Assembly (NCBI RefSeq): GCF_021155775.2
Contig: NC_060236.1
Span: 24,008,238-24,072,237, forward strand
Direction of reading: 5' to 3'
DNA length: 64,000 nucleotides
Source of the DNA: Neodiprion pinetum
Lineage: Eukaryota > Arthropoda > Insecta > Hymenoptera > Diprionidae
Shown: piece by piece, positions 27,151-41,252 of the stretch
Numbering within the stretch: position 1 is the stretch's first letter
How the letters are laid out: each line of letters begins with the position of its first letter
Made by a program: the position numbers and the translations under genes
The notes under the pieces: model-generated
What the model saw: only the letters and a program-made list of their open reading frames with translations
Told to the model about the DNA's origin: nothing
Database searches by the model: none

Positions 27151-30100
27151 TATTCCTATCTCCTTCGCAATTAACGTTGTGTCCCACTCTCTGCTCCGGG
27201 AGTTATACGGTCGTATACATGTATGTGCGTCAGTATGTGTGTATAGAGGGATAATATTCCGACACAATTTAATCCTGATATGATCCTCGGATATCCCTCG
27301 CTTTTTTTGTTAATTTTTCTAGCTGTGTAAGGAAATCGAGACTAAAAGGCTTGTATGTACACGAAAATTATCCTCGTCATGTGATTTTTATGATGAAAGT
27401 GGAGCAAAGTACAAATCCGTTATCCAGAATGTAAGAACGAATCCACTAAACAAGAACGTTTACAAATATTCCATATTTCGGAACACGTTTTTACCAATTT
27501 CTTGTTTCATTTTTAGTTACGTTCTTTACAATTACTCACAATCAAAGACAGAAATTGCGATGTTTTCAACTTTTCGGGTGATTTGCGATGTTAGTTTTCA
27601 TGAAAAACACTGGAAGTAAAGAGTGATGTACTGATTATAAAAATATTTCCCACCGAAGACAAAACTGACAGCATTACGGAATACGTTAGGAAAAATATAG
27701 TCCATCAAGTCTAAATCAAAAATACTTTCCATAATAATCATTTTTTCCTTACCTCGAAATGTGGTATTGATGGGAGACTAAAAAAAAATTATGATTCTCC
27801 AGTATTAATGTACCGCTTGAGATCCACAGGCATTTTTTCTTTATTCGCTCGAAAAGTAATTTGATGGGTTCCTATTCGGTTGTGTAAGTCTTTACAGCTT
27901 GTACCCACCACTGATATATCAGATAATTATAATTATCTTTCGAGGATTTATTGCCAAGAACCTGCCGTGCTTCAACGATGCGAAGTTCGATCTGTGCAGT
28001 AGTTCAGAGTTTACCAATCACCCGAAAATTGGTCAATGCCAATGAACGACTGGAAAAATGCCGAAAAAAATAGAGGGAGAGAAAATTCGATCATCAAAAT
28101 TCTATCCGCATATGAGGACCGCGTTCTATCGAATTCCGATGAGCAATGCAAACCACTATCAGGATCGCTGTGACCGCTCGACCAGCCGGACTCGAACAAC
28201 CACGAGTCACTAATTACCGTTCGAATACACTGCCTAACAATGAAAAGGGGACGTGGTTCGTTACATTCACCCACTTCGTTCAAATTCAATCTGGGGCGTT
28301 GATGGAAGCGGAATAAAATGACAAAGTGACACGTTCTTAGGCACGATCGCAAAGCGGAGCGTCTGTCAGATTTGGCACCGTAAAAAACGAAATCCGAAAT
28401 GTCTCTTACTTCAAGGATATAAGTGAAGAAATATTTGGTCGTAATGACCAAAATTGGTCCTGGCATTGAAATTTCATGGTTAGCATACAACCGACCAAAC
28501 ATTATTTTCAAGCGTCCAAAAAGTTAAATTCATTCTTATCGCAATCTTGCCGATCATCGCATTAAGCAGTTCATGGAAAAGAGGAACTTGGATGGAATTT
28601 AATTCACCTTTCTCAACAAAACATTTTTTCTACGCGGCAGGAATTCGAGTTCAACGATGCCAATGTTCTCATACGTTCTCAAGACACTGCCAAATACCCT
28701 GTAAAATTTACAGCAAAATCATAGATTTTCCATTGACAGGAACAAAATAATTTCAATTTTTTATTTTTTTGGTTAAAATAGCCTTTCCGATGCCATCAAA
28801 AATGTAACACATACCGCATTGAATAGCTTATGTAAATTAAAAAGTTTTATGTATTAAAGTTTTGTTTGTCCGACTTCAATCTTCCATGACGTATGGATTT
28901 AAAAAAACAAAAACATTTCCGAAACGAGTAAATTAAAAAATTTGAAACAATTTGTGGAGAGTAGTTTTAAGTAGTGCTACTATGTAACCAATTATGGAAC
29001 AGATTCAAGATGATGAAAAAAATGTAGCTGAGTTGGCAAAGATCATCCCATTTATAAGTATATTTTATTCGATTCAATTTTTTTGACGATTTTCAAACAA
29101 TTATTTCTTTAATTTTGATATTTGCAATAAAATACCGTGCTTCCAAGCGAAAATTTTCTAAAAAATTAAATCTACAAACAGATTTTTTTTAAAAAGCAAA
29201 AGAAGAAGTCGTATTTGGCCTTGTTGCGACAGTTGGAACCATTGATTTCCGTTTGGTACGAGTAATTTAAAAAAAAAAAAAAAAGACCGAACCAGAACAG
29301 CAAGTGGTATCGAACGGATCGATGAATGAGGAATTGGATTTTCTCCCTTACTGTGAAATCGTGAAAAACGCGTGGCAGAGCATAATATTCCAGATTCGAA
29401 TCAAAGAGCAACAAAGTAAGAGACTGGTGAACGAACTCCAGAACTCTGTAGTAAAAATCGTCTTCCGAATAGGTATATTGCGATGATCATTCACCGGGGC
29501 TTCAAACTTTTTCCATTTCCGTTTTATTTTTTGTAATTCCGGTGCATCGCATGATCGTTTATACCGGTGCTCATACGCGCAGACGTTATGAATATGATAG
29601 AATTCATTCAAAGACCATCGCCGGTTTTTCGTCGTTCTAACGCAAAGACCTTGTACGTTTTACGATTCTCTCCATGGGGGTACAGGGAGGCATGTACAAC
29701 TGTTAAAGATACGATATCGAAGTGCCGTTTTTATGGTCTTAACTCTCGCTGCACGTACCCCGCAGTAATGCTTCACGCGTCTCTAGGTTATGTCTATCTG
29801 TACCTATAGGTAAAATTTTATGGCATCGCGTGTCACGTCACTCACCCCCGTACATCGACGCTTTACTGCGTTATATTGTTGCGCGCAATCGCCTCGTGGC
29901 GACAAACTCGAAGAACAGAGCTGTTAAAACGCCTCGTGGAATCGTCGTCATCCTGGGAAAATTCTTGTCCTCGATACATTTACCGCTAATCAACCGATCC
30001 GCGCGATGGTGGTCGTCGTTAATGTCACTCTCGGTGAAAAATTTTCCTCCCACGACGAGAAAAGGAGAGGCTGTTCGGTTCGTCAAATCACCGATCGATA

Positions 30101-32461
30101 ATCACTTGATTACAAAATATTTTAAATCGCGTTGAAACGGTCGCTTAGAATCGTCGAAATTTATAAGTGAATGGTTCTGGAAATTAGTAAGGAAATCATT
30201 TCTAGTCTCGCACAAAATAATCCAAGCAATCGGTATAAGAAATGACGCAAAGTCGTCGAGATCTCTACAGAATATGGTACGACATTAAAAAACGATTTCA
30301 AAACACTAATCGAAGATTCGGTCATTTTGAAATGTATTCATGCGATTCCACCGGAATTCTGAGGGAATCTGTGAGACATCGTTGATTGAAATACCAACAA
30401 AACTGTTTGGTCATCTAACAAAAGATCTTTCCGAAATTCCTTGCTTCGACAGATTATGTCTCGGGAATTAATGAAGGAAAAGTTGTTACGTTTCAACTAA
30501 ATTTTCAGAAAATCGTAAATCCAGCTCGTATAAGAATCCCATAGAAATGACTGACGTATCTAAAGAAGTTGTGAGATAAATCCGATTTTGAGGAAAAGCA
30601 TAATAAACTGCATGACTCCAGCTGTGCGTTATTGCGTATTTGACGAAGGCCGCGTGCGTTGCGCATACCGAAATTATAAGGAAATGAAAAATTCATGTGT
30701 CATTTTACACAGCCGGTAATTATGGACGATATACCTTGAAGAATAATTGGGTCGATCATATTCGAATTAAGGGACAATTACATGGATAGGGTCCGTATCA
30801 ATCGCATACATTATTGAACAGATTATAATATCAACGTAATGATAAGGCCTCGAGAATAATTTATCGCCATGCAGCTTCCTCGAATAAATTACTCACCTGC
30901 AATATATTTCGTGAGCAAATATGCATGGACAGGGTGTTTGTATTAACTTTGGACAGATTTCCATGGTGTTTAGGGGCTGCCTTGTCAAGCATTTCGAGGT
31001 AAGACATCCATGGTCGAAAGCTCATCCTCACCACTGTGGAGAACTTTGAAGGATTAGGGCTCGTTCGTAATGCAATGAATCAGATGTGATAACTTTCGAG
31101 GAAATTTTTTATTCAGCCGTAGATAACGGTACAAAATTCTTGCTTCAAGTCAACAGATCAATAAACTTGGCAATAAAAGAAAAATAACAAAACAATTTTC
31201 AGTTTTTATAAACAGAATTTGAAAAAAGATAATGAATGCGAAATGCACAGTATGTAATGGACTCCTGTGAAACGTAACAAATTTTACATATTTCGAACTG
31301 CAAAATATTGTTTTTTTATTATTCTCATTGTTTATCTTGTTGTTTCAAACTTATGGTTTTGTTGATATCACAGAAGAACTTTGTACCTGAATAAAACGTT
31401 GGGTCGAATGTGATTACATCTGATTCGTTATACTACGAAGAAGGGCGCGGTACCAAATCCTTCGGAGCCTTCGACAAAAGTCTTCCTTAGAAGAGTTAAA
31501 ATAAACGCCCTGTATACCTATGTATAATTAGTCAATTTACCTGATAATTCGCAATGCTCTAAAACTGTGGCTAAAGAATGAGGTTGATGAATGATTGAAT
31601 TCTGAACGTGCTAATTGAAAGCTGAGTGTACTTGGTAGCGCAGCGAACAAAGATCGCAATGATGATAATCGAATGTTACTGTATCAATGCCCAATTAAAA
31701 TTTTGTTAATTGGAGGTAATTCAATTCGATGCCGATCGAAGCTTTATTTACGGTGTATTGATATAGGTATACACCGACCGATTCTACGTGTATTGCAGCT
31801 ATCACCGACTATCGCACACAAAGAGCCAATGCAAACGAAGAGACCCGACGATTATCTTCGCCTTGATCGACACTCGCACCTCCAGTCCTCCTGTAGCCAT
31901 CCCTCTCTCACTCCGTTTCTCTCCCTGGCTCTTTTTCCCGTTCTTCTTCTTCTTTTTTGCATGATTTTAAATTCAAGTGATTTCCCAACGGACCGAATAA
32001 TATTTTCGACTATCCATAATCGATTATGCGATAACACCGAATAAGGGAGAGAGGAAATGCGGGTCTTGGAATCGCCACAAATTGAAGTCGTCGTTGTTGA
32101 TAGGAGAAAAAAAAAACAAGAACTAGGAAAAGGAAAAATGCCATAGTGGAACTGCAGTTCATTATGTTTCTTGAAATGTATCGAAGAAAGCTTTAAAACA
32201 AGAATGAACTCACTTGATGTTGCGTACTTTTTATAGTGCATTTTGTGTACTCGTCAAAACTTATTGCGCTAATTAATCTCAAACCTTTCAGGTTTTTTTC
32301 TGAAAGCTTTTTTCACCCATGTTATTTTCTCGATAATTCTGAATTTCCGTGAGGGATCTGTATCGCACAATGTAGGGCAAAACGCAAGACGTGAAAATAC
32401 CATGTCTGTATACGAGGAAGCTGGTAATCGAGAGCGTCTTTACTCACAGATTGGGTGACAA

Positions 32462-33170
32462 GTGATTGCAATGATTTCAAGCGATTTCATGTGATTTTCA
32501 GTAAATTCAGAGTGATTTTGAAGTGACTGCTTTGCAAAGTGATTTGCAAATTCAAGAAGTGAATACACGTGCGATTTCATCTAATTTCAAGGGGTCTCAT
32601 TCTATTTCATGCGATTTCACGTGATTTCAAACTATTTCATACGATTTCATACAATTGCAGGTAATTTTAAGACATCTCATACGATTTCCTGCGAATTCAT
32701 GCAATTCCACGCGATTCCAACCGATTTCTTACGATTGCATTTTTCATTGCAAATTCATGTGATTTCAAGAGATCTCACGAGATTTCATGCTATTACACGC
32801 GATTTCAAGCAATTTCAAACGGTTTCAAGAAATCTCCAACGATTGCCTGCGATTTCAAGCAATTTCAAACGGTTTCAAGAAATCTCCAACGATTGCCTGC
32901 GAATTCAAGCGATTTCACACGATTGCACGAAGTTTTATGTAATTTCAAGGCATGTCGTACGATTTTATGCGACATCAAGTGATTTCAAGCGATTTTAAAA
33001 TGACTGCTTTCCAAAGTGGTTTGCAAGCTCAACAAGTTAGGAGGCACACGCGTGATTTCGTGCGATCTTAAGCAATTACACGAGATTTCACACGATCAAA
33101 CGTGATTTTAAGTGATTTCAAGTGATTTCTGAGCAATTTTAAAGCGACCATAGTCTGCGATTTCAATAAG
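32462..33170. repeat. Degenerate 10-bp-period satellite with higher-order structure
   Basis: About 700 bases are built from variants of a decamer near RCGATTTCAA, for example GCGATTTCAC GTGATTTCAA and ACTATTTCAT ACGATTTCAT. A 50-base unit of five decamers occurs twice in tandem around 32808-32907. A longer block beginning TGACTGCTTTGCAAAGTGAT (32524) recurs about 475 bases later as TGACTGCTTTCCAAAGTGGT (33000). The plus-strand open frame across it (129 codons) is a by-product with a ten-residue repeat and is not taken as a gene. Confidence 0.9.
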
Positions 33171-34993
33171 TGAATGCTCCTTCGCTCCTAATACTAAACC
33201 AATACAGGTATGTAATCTCGGTTTTAATTACTCGACGGCCTAATTGCACTCAAAATACAGCATGCACTGCATTGTATGTGCATAAAAAAGGGTTGCGAGC
33301 AGTTCACTCTAAGTACTTTATGTCATCGTACATAATTATTATCTTTGTTCATTAAGGGCAATTGCATCACATCGCACGCGCAGATAAACGACAAATCCGC
33401 ACAAACCCGACTTCGTCTACCTCTTCACTTGGATATACTATTTATGAATCACACTTCCAACCGTTTCAAATTACCATTTTCTCGACCAGCTGCAAGCTGA
33501 TCAACCATAACGCACACGGAACACCTACGTCCGGTGAATATATCCATTCGATACGTCATCCTGCTTGTACGGACTCTTGAAAGATCCATCGGATCAATTC
33601 AGGTTGGTCAAGAGAACACGTCCGGGTTATTCATTCACATCGCGTGCCTCACGGATAGTCGATTTACATGTTAATCCGCAGTGTCCATTGTTTCTTACAC
33701 CTGGCTGGCACAATCCTTCAGAGGAAGATCGTTTGCCCCTCGGATTTGTGATCTTTATCCCAGTTTTAAATTTATCTAACATTATCCCCGTGGTTTTTCA
33801 GATCTGCGAAACTTCAAAATTCACACTTTACGTAGTCTTAAATTGAATGCTAGATATCGCTCTGCTTAAAAATATTTCCTCTTGGAATAATGTGTCGCAA
33901 ATTCAAATCTATTAAAAAAAATTGCAAGGATAAAATTTTTACTTCAGTGGAAATTATATAATTATACAACACAGAAAGAAACAATTTTATTATTCTATCG
34001 AAATGGAATGAAAAAATATTTTCTATCAATTTTCTCTATTGCCCCTAAATTGGACACAAGCTGCAATTATTTTCTGACTCGTTCTCACGAGAATCTCATG
34101 TTTTAGCCGCGTGTAACTGATTTTCCTCAACGCCTAACCAATTCACAGCTTCCGACAAATTGTTTGGGGGCTAATAGATTTTCGAAAAAAGATGTAAGTA
34201 ATTTCGTTCGTCTCGTACCCAAAGATAACGTTCCCTCCGAGTGAAGTGAACAGCCCTGCAAGGTTTAGACGTGCCAAGGGGTATTCCATTCGGTCAGAAT
34301 TTCAAGTGTCTGTGCCCACATGCTCGCAATGCCCGTGCGTGTGTTCCACACGCCAGTTTTGCGCGCGTAGGATTCTAAAATAACGCCCAGCGTACATCGC
34401 AACTAACAGAGATAATACCACAAATGTTGTTTGAACAAACATGTTCCTCTCTTGAGTGATTTGTCTTTTTTTAGGCAACTTCATAGATGTGCTTTTCCTC
34501 GAGCAGCTTAAGGAGACAGCTCCTGGCCTAATAGCTGGCTGCGCTAACGCGTCTATTAATAAATACCGTTACTCGACTTCCAGTCGCCTCTTCTCTCTTA
34601 TTTAGTCTCTGTCAGAGCTGTACAATGACCGCGCTTAAAATTTCAATTAGGAAAAGAAAACAATCCGCTCGCAAACATTTTATCTTCCGAGCCGTGTTGC
34701 GTACCGTCGATTCGTCCTACAGATACCAATGACTTTGTCCCGAAAGCGTTAAACGATGTGCTTTGTGTGCAGGGATACGGAACGAGTACTTTGTACTCCA
34801 CCTCCGAGTATTTGACTGTTCGGCAAAATTTGCCGCCCCTGTATTTAGGGATATAGGAAATTGCGTCGTTAATCAACGTGACTGCCGACGCGATCGGGAT
34901 GAGCGTTACGGTACAAAGAGAGCATCGGTTGTACCGAGGGATGCAAAATTAACGAGAAGGAAGATCGGATCGTTATCGGAAGGTATGGAAAAG

Positions 34994-35383
34994 AAGAAAA
35001 ATTCGGTAAAACAGGTATCGTTAAAAAAAACTGTTTGAATATTGTTGGAATTATAAAAAACGAGGTACGCCTAACCATTTTGCGCTATTGTCGATCCTTT
35101 TTTGGTAATTGCGACGTAAAATCAGTTTGTGAGGTTTACTCTACTTTTTTAGTTAAAAAAGGCTTTAACGTCAATTTATCGTTGCACGAGCATCAAATTT
35201 TCGCAACAGTTGCAAGAAAATATAGCAACTGTGATCGTAATGAGAAAGAATAGTAACGGATACTAGACTTTCTGGTAACAGCTAATTTTCATTTTCTACC
35301 TAGAACTACATTTTTCGATCATGGTAAAAAATGAAAATAGTTAATGACTGAGCGGTAACCGGTATTAAAAATTTCTCTCAGTG
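34994..35383 (+). mobile_element. MITE-A copy 4, 5'-truncated
   Basis: It begins inside the family consensus at AGAAAAATTCGGTAAAACAG, so about 40 terminal bases are missing, and ends normally in CTCTCAGTG followed by TA. It also has an internal deletion of about 10 bases near 35280 relative to the other copies. Confidence 0.87.
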
Positions 35384-36966
35384 TACCAAGAAACAAATGA
35401 CTGTACGACGTCAATTGTTTTTTCGTATTGTTAGAAGTAAATCATTGCTCAAAAAATGCTATATTTTAAATCGCGCGAGCATTGAAAGCTTCAACTTTCA
35501 ACATCTTAATTTGCCGGTAAAATTAATCTCGACGATCCTTATACCGAGCCTGTAGAGCTCGCCCGATTTCAGATCCGATAATATAGCTCCGAAATAAAGC
35601 GGGTTCGTGCAGGTCAATTAACGCCAAGTTTTTAGAATTGACGTCAGACCAGTTCACCTAAAGGGGGATTCGGTGGAGGAGCCCGCCCGGATCGTTTGTC
35701 TGGGCAAGCTTAGCTGGTCGCTGTTGATGCTTCAATTGCTAATTAGCCTCTTATATGTGCTTTGTGGAAATGCAGGGCGGATCGGGTATTTGGCAAAAAC
35801 TACCCAGTGATGAACAGCTCCAAGTTCTTACGACGCGTCGAGGGATCTAGAACGAACGATCGAGGATCAGAGGTACGATCATGTGTGGATCGATTCGCAC
35901 ACGAGTGCACGGAATAAGAATCGCTCTGCGTCTTCCCGAAAATCGATCTCGGAGCCTGATCAAGTTCTTTTAGTAGGCAACCGATATAATTGTTTCTTTA
36001 GTTTTTTTTTTTTTTTTTTTGTTTTTTTTGTATTTTTCTCATTCAAGCTTCTTACTCATTTGTACAATTTATGATACATAAATACGAGATCAATTTGCAG
36101 CCAGCCTTGCACCGGAACTCGAACCGAATATCAGTCTGCGAGCAGCTCGTTTCGAGCAGAACCCCAACATATACGCGGAGGAATTTGTGTCGGGACCTCC
36201 CACGAGAATCCCTAATTGGATAATCAAGACTCGTATGGCGGATGAATTCGCATTCGATTTTGGAGTGAAACAACCTGGTCCAGGACACGATCATAAACCT
36301 TTATAGTTTGGAAAGACATGTGTCGACCGGTGTCGTTTATAAGGAATTGCGCTTCGTGGGCACTCGTGAGACTCACGTGTCACTGTGAGGCTTATACGAG
36401 GGTTGAATTGAGATAGTCGCTTACATATTCACGTAGAGATGTATTTGAGAAACTTCTGATGGAAAATGAAGTCAAGTTTCTTTAGTCATTAGTTATCTCC
36501 ACAATCTTTAAGCGTGCACAGCACACCTGTAATGTATATGTCGGAGGGTAAATAAAAAACTTCAGATGATCATTAAGTCTGGAAATTGATAAGAACTTTT
36601 TCTGTTTTCTCTTTTTTTCAACCAGCAAGTTCCCAGATCAATTTTCTTCAAGCGTATATTATTTTTTTTTGTCTTCTATGACGACTCGTTTTTACGTGAG
36701 ATTTGCACTGCGTTCTACAAGATCGAAATCTTTGTCTTCGATTGTCGAAATTTGATAATTCCTCGTGAAATTTGAGAACGCATGAAATCGTCGGCAAAAC
36801 TCAAAATCTCAACTGACAATGGTCCTGTTGAGATATTTTCGAAACGACGTGACTGACGATGAAACGAAAACTGCAATTCGATACAAAGTTCCTTAGTATT
36901 CCCAAAAAACGAGAATAAATTTTTTCTAAAACCTATGGCGATGGCCAAAATCCTCATGCAACGTTA

Positions 36967-37393
36967 CACTGAGAGAAATTTTTAGTTCCGTTCACCGCTC
37001 GGTCCTTTTATTTCCAATTTTTACCACAGTTGAAAAATATAGTTCCAGGTACAAAATGAAAATTAGTTTTCTAGCTGTTACCGGAAACTCTAGTATCCGT
37101 TACTATTCTTTATCATTACGATCACTGTTACTATATTTTCTTATAACTGTTGCGAAAATTTATTGCCCGTGCAACAATAAATTGACGTTAAAGCCTTGGT
37201 TAGCTGAAAAAGTAGAGTAAGCCTCAGAAACTGATTTTGCGTTGCAATAACCAAAAAAGGATCGACGATAGCGCAAAATGGTTACGCGTACCTCGTTTTT
37301 TGTAATTCCAACAATATTCAAACATTTTTTTTTAACGATATCCGTTTCACTGAATTTTTCTAGTTACTGTAACAAATGAAATTTTCTTCAGTG
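36967..37393 (-). mobile_element. MITE-A copy 5, with TA target duplication
   Basis: Inverted copy from CACTGAGAGAAATTTTTAG to AAATTTTCTTCAGTG. TA flanks both ends (36965-36966 and 37394-37395), supporting the element boundaries. Confidence 0.9.
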
Positions 37394-38227
37394 TAAGATT
37401 CCGCATTCGGTATAGAAGCCGAAGCAGTTAAGAATGAGTAAACCGCTCGTCTGCAGACAAAACCGCGGTGCCTGCTATGATCCCGTGATTTCAGCCCTGC
37501 AGGTACATAAACGGATGAATACCTGTTCCCGCGATGCTGCCTCTGCAGTTGGCTGAGCCTGCGGCGAGGTGTGCATGCGTGCACGCGCGATGGCAAAACT
37601 GTCCGAAATGATCCGGAGAGTCGGGTCCAAGTACGATACTTAAGAATCCCTGGTAACTTTGTGGCAAACCTTCTTCATCGTCTTCCCATCTTCTTCTCCC
37701 GATCACACGGGCGAAATTGCGCGCCGAAGAGGTCGTTAACGGTCCCCCGCGGGACGTGCTCCCGTTGAGCGACTCGAGGGATATGCGCGATGCCCGTTTA
37801 CCGCCCTGAGTCTAATGCGATGCAAATTTGACTTCGCGTCCCGTATAATGCCGTCGTTCCGTGCAGATACACCCGCTAATTACCACGCCGTCGTCCGTGT
37901 GTATATACCTACCCCTTTGCGGCGCTGGACTCGATCACCGAGGCTTTCACCCTCGCGCCACGATTGCAAACCGTCACGAAACACTCCGCAGCTCGTTTAC
38001 CGATCGCCGCAAGTTCACGAACTTTCGTTAACTTTGTTCGACGTGAAGGGGATCGTTTTTTATTCAGGACTCAGTTGTATCCTTTTCGCACTGCGCGGCT
38101 GCGTCAGAATTGATTCGAATGGATCGATACAACTCGAATTACATCGTTCGACATGTCTTCAAGATTCTTGACCTCTGAGAACCAAAAGCGGATTTGGGTT
38201 TAACTTATCATCGAAAAAGCCCCATTG

Positions 38228-38636
38228 CAAGGAACAATAGTTTGGGGTTCCCCTTCGAATTCGTTGCTACTCATGTATGTTGTAGAACATTGAAAACTAA
38301 AAGACGCGTAATTTTTTTTATCAGATACGGAACGGTTTAAAGGGGTGAAAATGACCCCCGAATATGGGTACCCAACGTGGTGATTTGTTGATTCACTTGA
38401 TGTGTTTCAGTGGAATCAACATGAAACATTTCAGTGTTTGTTTCGTTCAAATACATCAATCCCTTATGTCCGAAAGTTAGAAACCACCCCATTGGGAGCC
38501 CACCTTTGGGAGTCGTTTTCACTTCTTTAAACCGTTTTTCTGCCTATAAAAAAATACGTTTCTTTCAGCTTCGAGTGTTCTACAACATGCATGGGTTGTA
38601 AGGGAATCGGAGGGGATACCAAACTAATGTTCCCTG
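38228..38636. mobile_element. FB-D inverted-repeat element (~410 bp)
   Basis: Two arms of about 190 bases face each other: GGAACAATAGTTTGGGG and CATGTATGTTGTAGAACA on the left match inverted GGAACATTAGTTTGGTA and CATGCATGTTGTAGAACA from the right. The centre near 38400-38450 is unique. The outer boundaries are uncertain by several bases and I could not find a clear target duplication. Confidence 0.8.
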
Positions 38637-39688
38637 TTAGTGTCCACCCATTCTCAATACCATCACAAGGGGATAACACGAGAGCACTATACATTGCTTT
38701 TTAAGCAATGAAGATAACAATCGAGTTATAGAGAAAAGAGATTGAAAAAGTCTACGCGAATCCGGCAACGAAAGTTTCTGAAGAGTCTTGAGCGGCAGAA
38801 AACTTTGAATCGATGTTAACCATTCGAATTTGTACCGTCATGCACTTGGCTTCAAAGGATTCCATGAATTCAAATGACTTCACGTATCGTCTAGTGAATT
38901 CTGATGATCCTGCACCATCAACGAGCCCGGACTTCAAACCATTGCCTGTGGCACTTCCTCTTCGGGGGCATAGCCATTAGGAAGAAGAAGAAGAAACCAT
39001 TGCCTGATTTCGAGTAATTTCGCCTCGTGTCTTTACGATTGTAGGTGATTTTAACTAACTTCAAGTAGATGGCGTTTCACGAAGAGTACCTACCGCGTGA
39101 CTCCAAGGCTTCAAGTACGGTTCATCTTACACCTCGAGCACTTTGGAATACCACATGCAACGTAATGGTAAAATACCAAATTACGTCACGAATGTACTGG
39201 TTGGATTACTTACAACTAGATACACGGTGTCCGGTCTTGGAACGTACAGTTCTATAAGTCTACCTATACCCCGACTCACCCCGTACTTTTCAAAGTCCTA
39301 TAAAGAGGTTCCAGCTTCTTCGCTTCACAGTATGGATGCATTTTTTATCCAGCCGTTCTGCAATTATACGTCGGAGCGGGAAACGGGGACTGGTGTGGCG
39401 GGTACCATGGGTGCACGGAGGACGGCGCCGGAGCCGGTGTTGCCCGTCAGCTGCACGCTGCCGCGACAATGATTAATACGAGCAATTAGCACGGCGGAAT
39501 CGCCAAACGACGCGGGAACCACCGAAGAGGGGCAACCGGTAGCTATAAGCTAGCTGCCGGCTAACATTGCGACAAAATTATATTCCTTCGGTGACGTTGT
39601 CTCCTCCCCTTTTATCCATCGCTCTCCCATCCTGCTCTTCCGGACTTTCTTCCAGACTTTTACCCTTCGCTGGTAGGTACTGTACGTA

Positions 39689-40037
39689 CACTTGGGGACA
39701 ATGAATCTGAGACGGCCAATTTTTTACACCAGACAGTTATGTTGGCAACACAGAGAAACCTACAGCGCCATAGTCGAACGAGCGCGAAACAAACTCAATC
39801 TCAATAAACGTAACATAACCCATGACCGTCGAATCTAAGCTTAGAATACCGCGGGGATAATGACTTGTTGGATTGACACATATTCCAAGGTTAGATTCTA
39901 CGGTAACAGGTTATGTTACGTTTATTGAGATTGAGTTAGTTCCGCGCTGGGCCGACTGGCGCTGTAGGTTTCTCGGTGTTGCCAACATAACTGTCTAGTG
40001 GAAAAATTAGCCCTCTCAGATTCATCGCCCCCAAGTG
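39689..40037. mobile_element. FB-B foldback element, copy 2 (~349 bp)
   Basis: Same termini as the 14.5-kb copy (CACTTGGGGACAATGAATCT ... CCCCAAGTG) and the same arm blocks, including TTACGTTTATTGAGATTGAG. Its spacer is about 80 bases longer. The flanks GTACGTA and TACGTAC are palindromic, so the exact target duplication is ambiguous, but TA is compatible. Confidence 0.88.
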
Positions 40038-41168
40038 TACGTACATACCATACGCAAGACGTAGGTACGGTGCTTTTTCTTCCAACTTTTCACCCCGAGA
40101 AGTCGCGTAACGTTACAAACGATATGGGGGGTTTCTATCGTTGGATAAGGCGTGGAACGGGTAGAAGGCACCGATGTTGGTTTACGTATACGCGCGGACC
40201 TTGTCAGCTCCTTTCATGGAAATACCTCAGAGCCGCGGGAGCGAGCAGATTGTGGGTGGGAATTAAGGGCTTACATACCTACGCCTTGAATAGGGTGGTT
40301 GACCTACCTTTACGACCAGCTTGGATGACTCTTTCATCTTTCACAATAGCCGTGTGTACCGTTTCTAGCGAAGGTTACGCATAGTCAACGTCAAAGATGA
40401 AACACGACGCGTTATACGAGAATTACATTCTTTACAACTAGTTCCAATTCAGAAATTCAAAGACGAAGTAGCATGTGACTCAATACCGATCAATATCGTA
40501 CCCTATCCGATGTTCATTTAGACACGTACATTGTGCTACTTTGAAATTGAGAAATACCCACTTGTCATAAAAATCGATGTGAAAATGGAATCGTTACAAT
40601 ATTGGTATTGTAGTCTCAAATCCTTTCGTCCGAAAAATTTTGAATCAGACTAACGAAACAAAAATCTCTACGACTCACGACTACTCATTTCGTGAGAGGA
40701 AAAACGCAGGTCAATGAACATAGCCAATTGTGTGAAATTCTACGATTTACGATTTTTAACAGTTCGTGAGAGAGAAAATGATAAAAACGGAACGAACGAG
40801 TCAATCGGTAAGGATCGAAATCGAGGCGTATACGTAATTGGCCAAGGGAGAATGATGTGCGTTTGTTGGGGATTTGTGAGACGTTTTAGAGGCAGTGTGG
40901 CATGGCCGGCATCAATATTCATTACAATTTCCGCATCCCCCAGTGTCATCCACGGCTGATGTGAGTCGGGGTCATTTGAACAAAGAACTCTAAGCTGCCC
41001 TCGCTTGGGGCGGCCCCTTTCAACCCCGGGTTCGATGGATTTCACTTTAGAGCGTCCTCAATCTGGCCGCTCGCGCCTCCGCCGACAATCCAACCCACGG
41101 AATCAAAACAAACGAGCTGCGCTCCTTCTCATTGTATATAGAAATCTCTCTCTTTCTCTCTGTGTACA

Positions 41169-41192
41169 TACACACACACACACGCACACACA
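41169..41192. repeat. (CA)n microsatellite
   Basis: About twelve CA units with one CG interruption, 60 bases outside the FB-C element. Confidence 0.9.
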
Positions 41193-41252
41193 TATGTATC
41201 TATATGCACATGTATATAACGGTGCCGAGTGCAGTCGTACATACGTAGTGTA

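Larger units (their letters stand above)
18845..34993. other. Gene-free stretch, possibly upstream regulatory DNA
   Basis: It holds the GC-rich block, microsatellites, MITE-A copy 3, a cluster of CTGAT/GCCTGA words (26.10-26.28 kb) and the 10-bp satellite. No coding exon can be supported. The gap in recognisable genes on the 5' side of a developmental-type regulator would fit long-range regulatory DNA, which is inference. Confidence 0.5.

Noticed and set aside
28011..28511. 166-codon minus-strand open frame
   Set aside because: No recognisable domain, mixed hydrophobic and polar composition without pattern, and no splice or neighbour support.
32609..32998. 129-codon frame with a ten-residue repeat
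   Set aside because: It follows from the 10-bp satellite (three periods equal ten codons) and has no start context, splice signals or domain.
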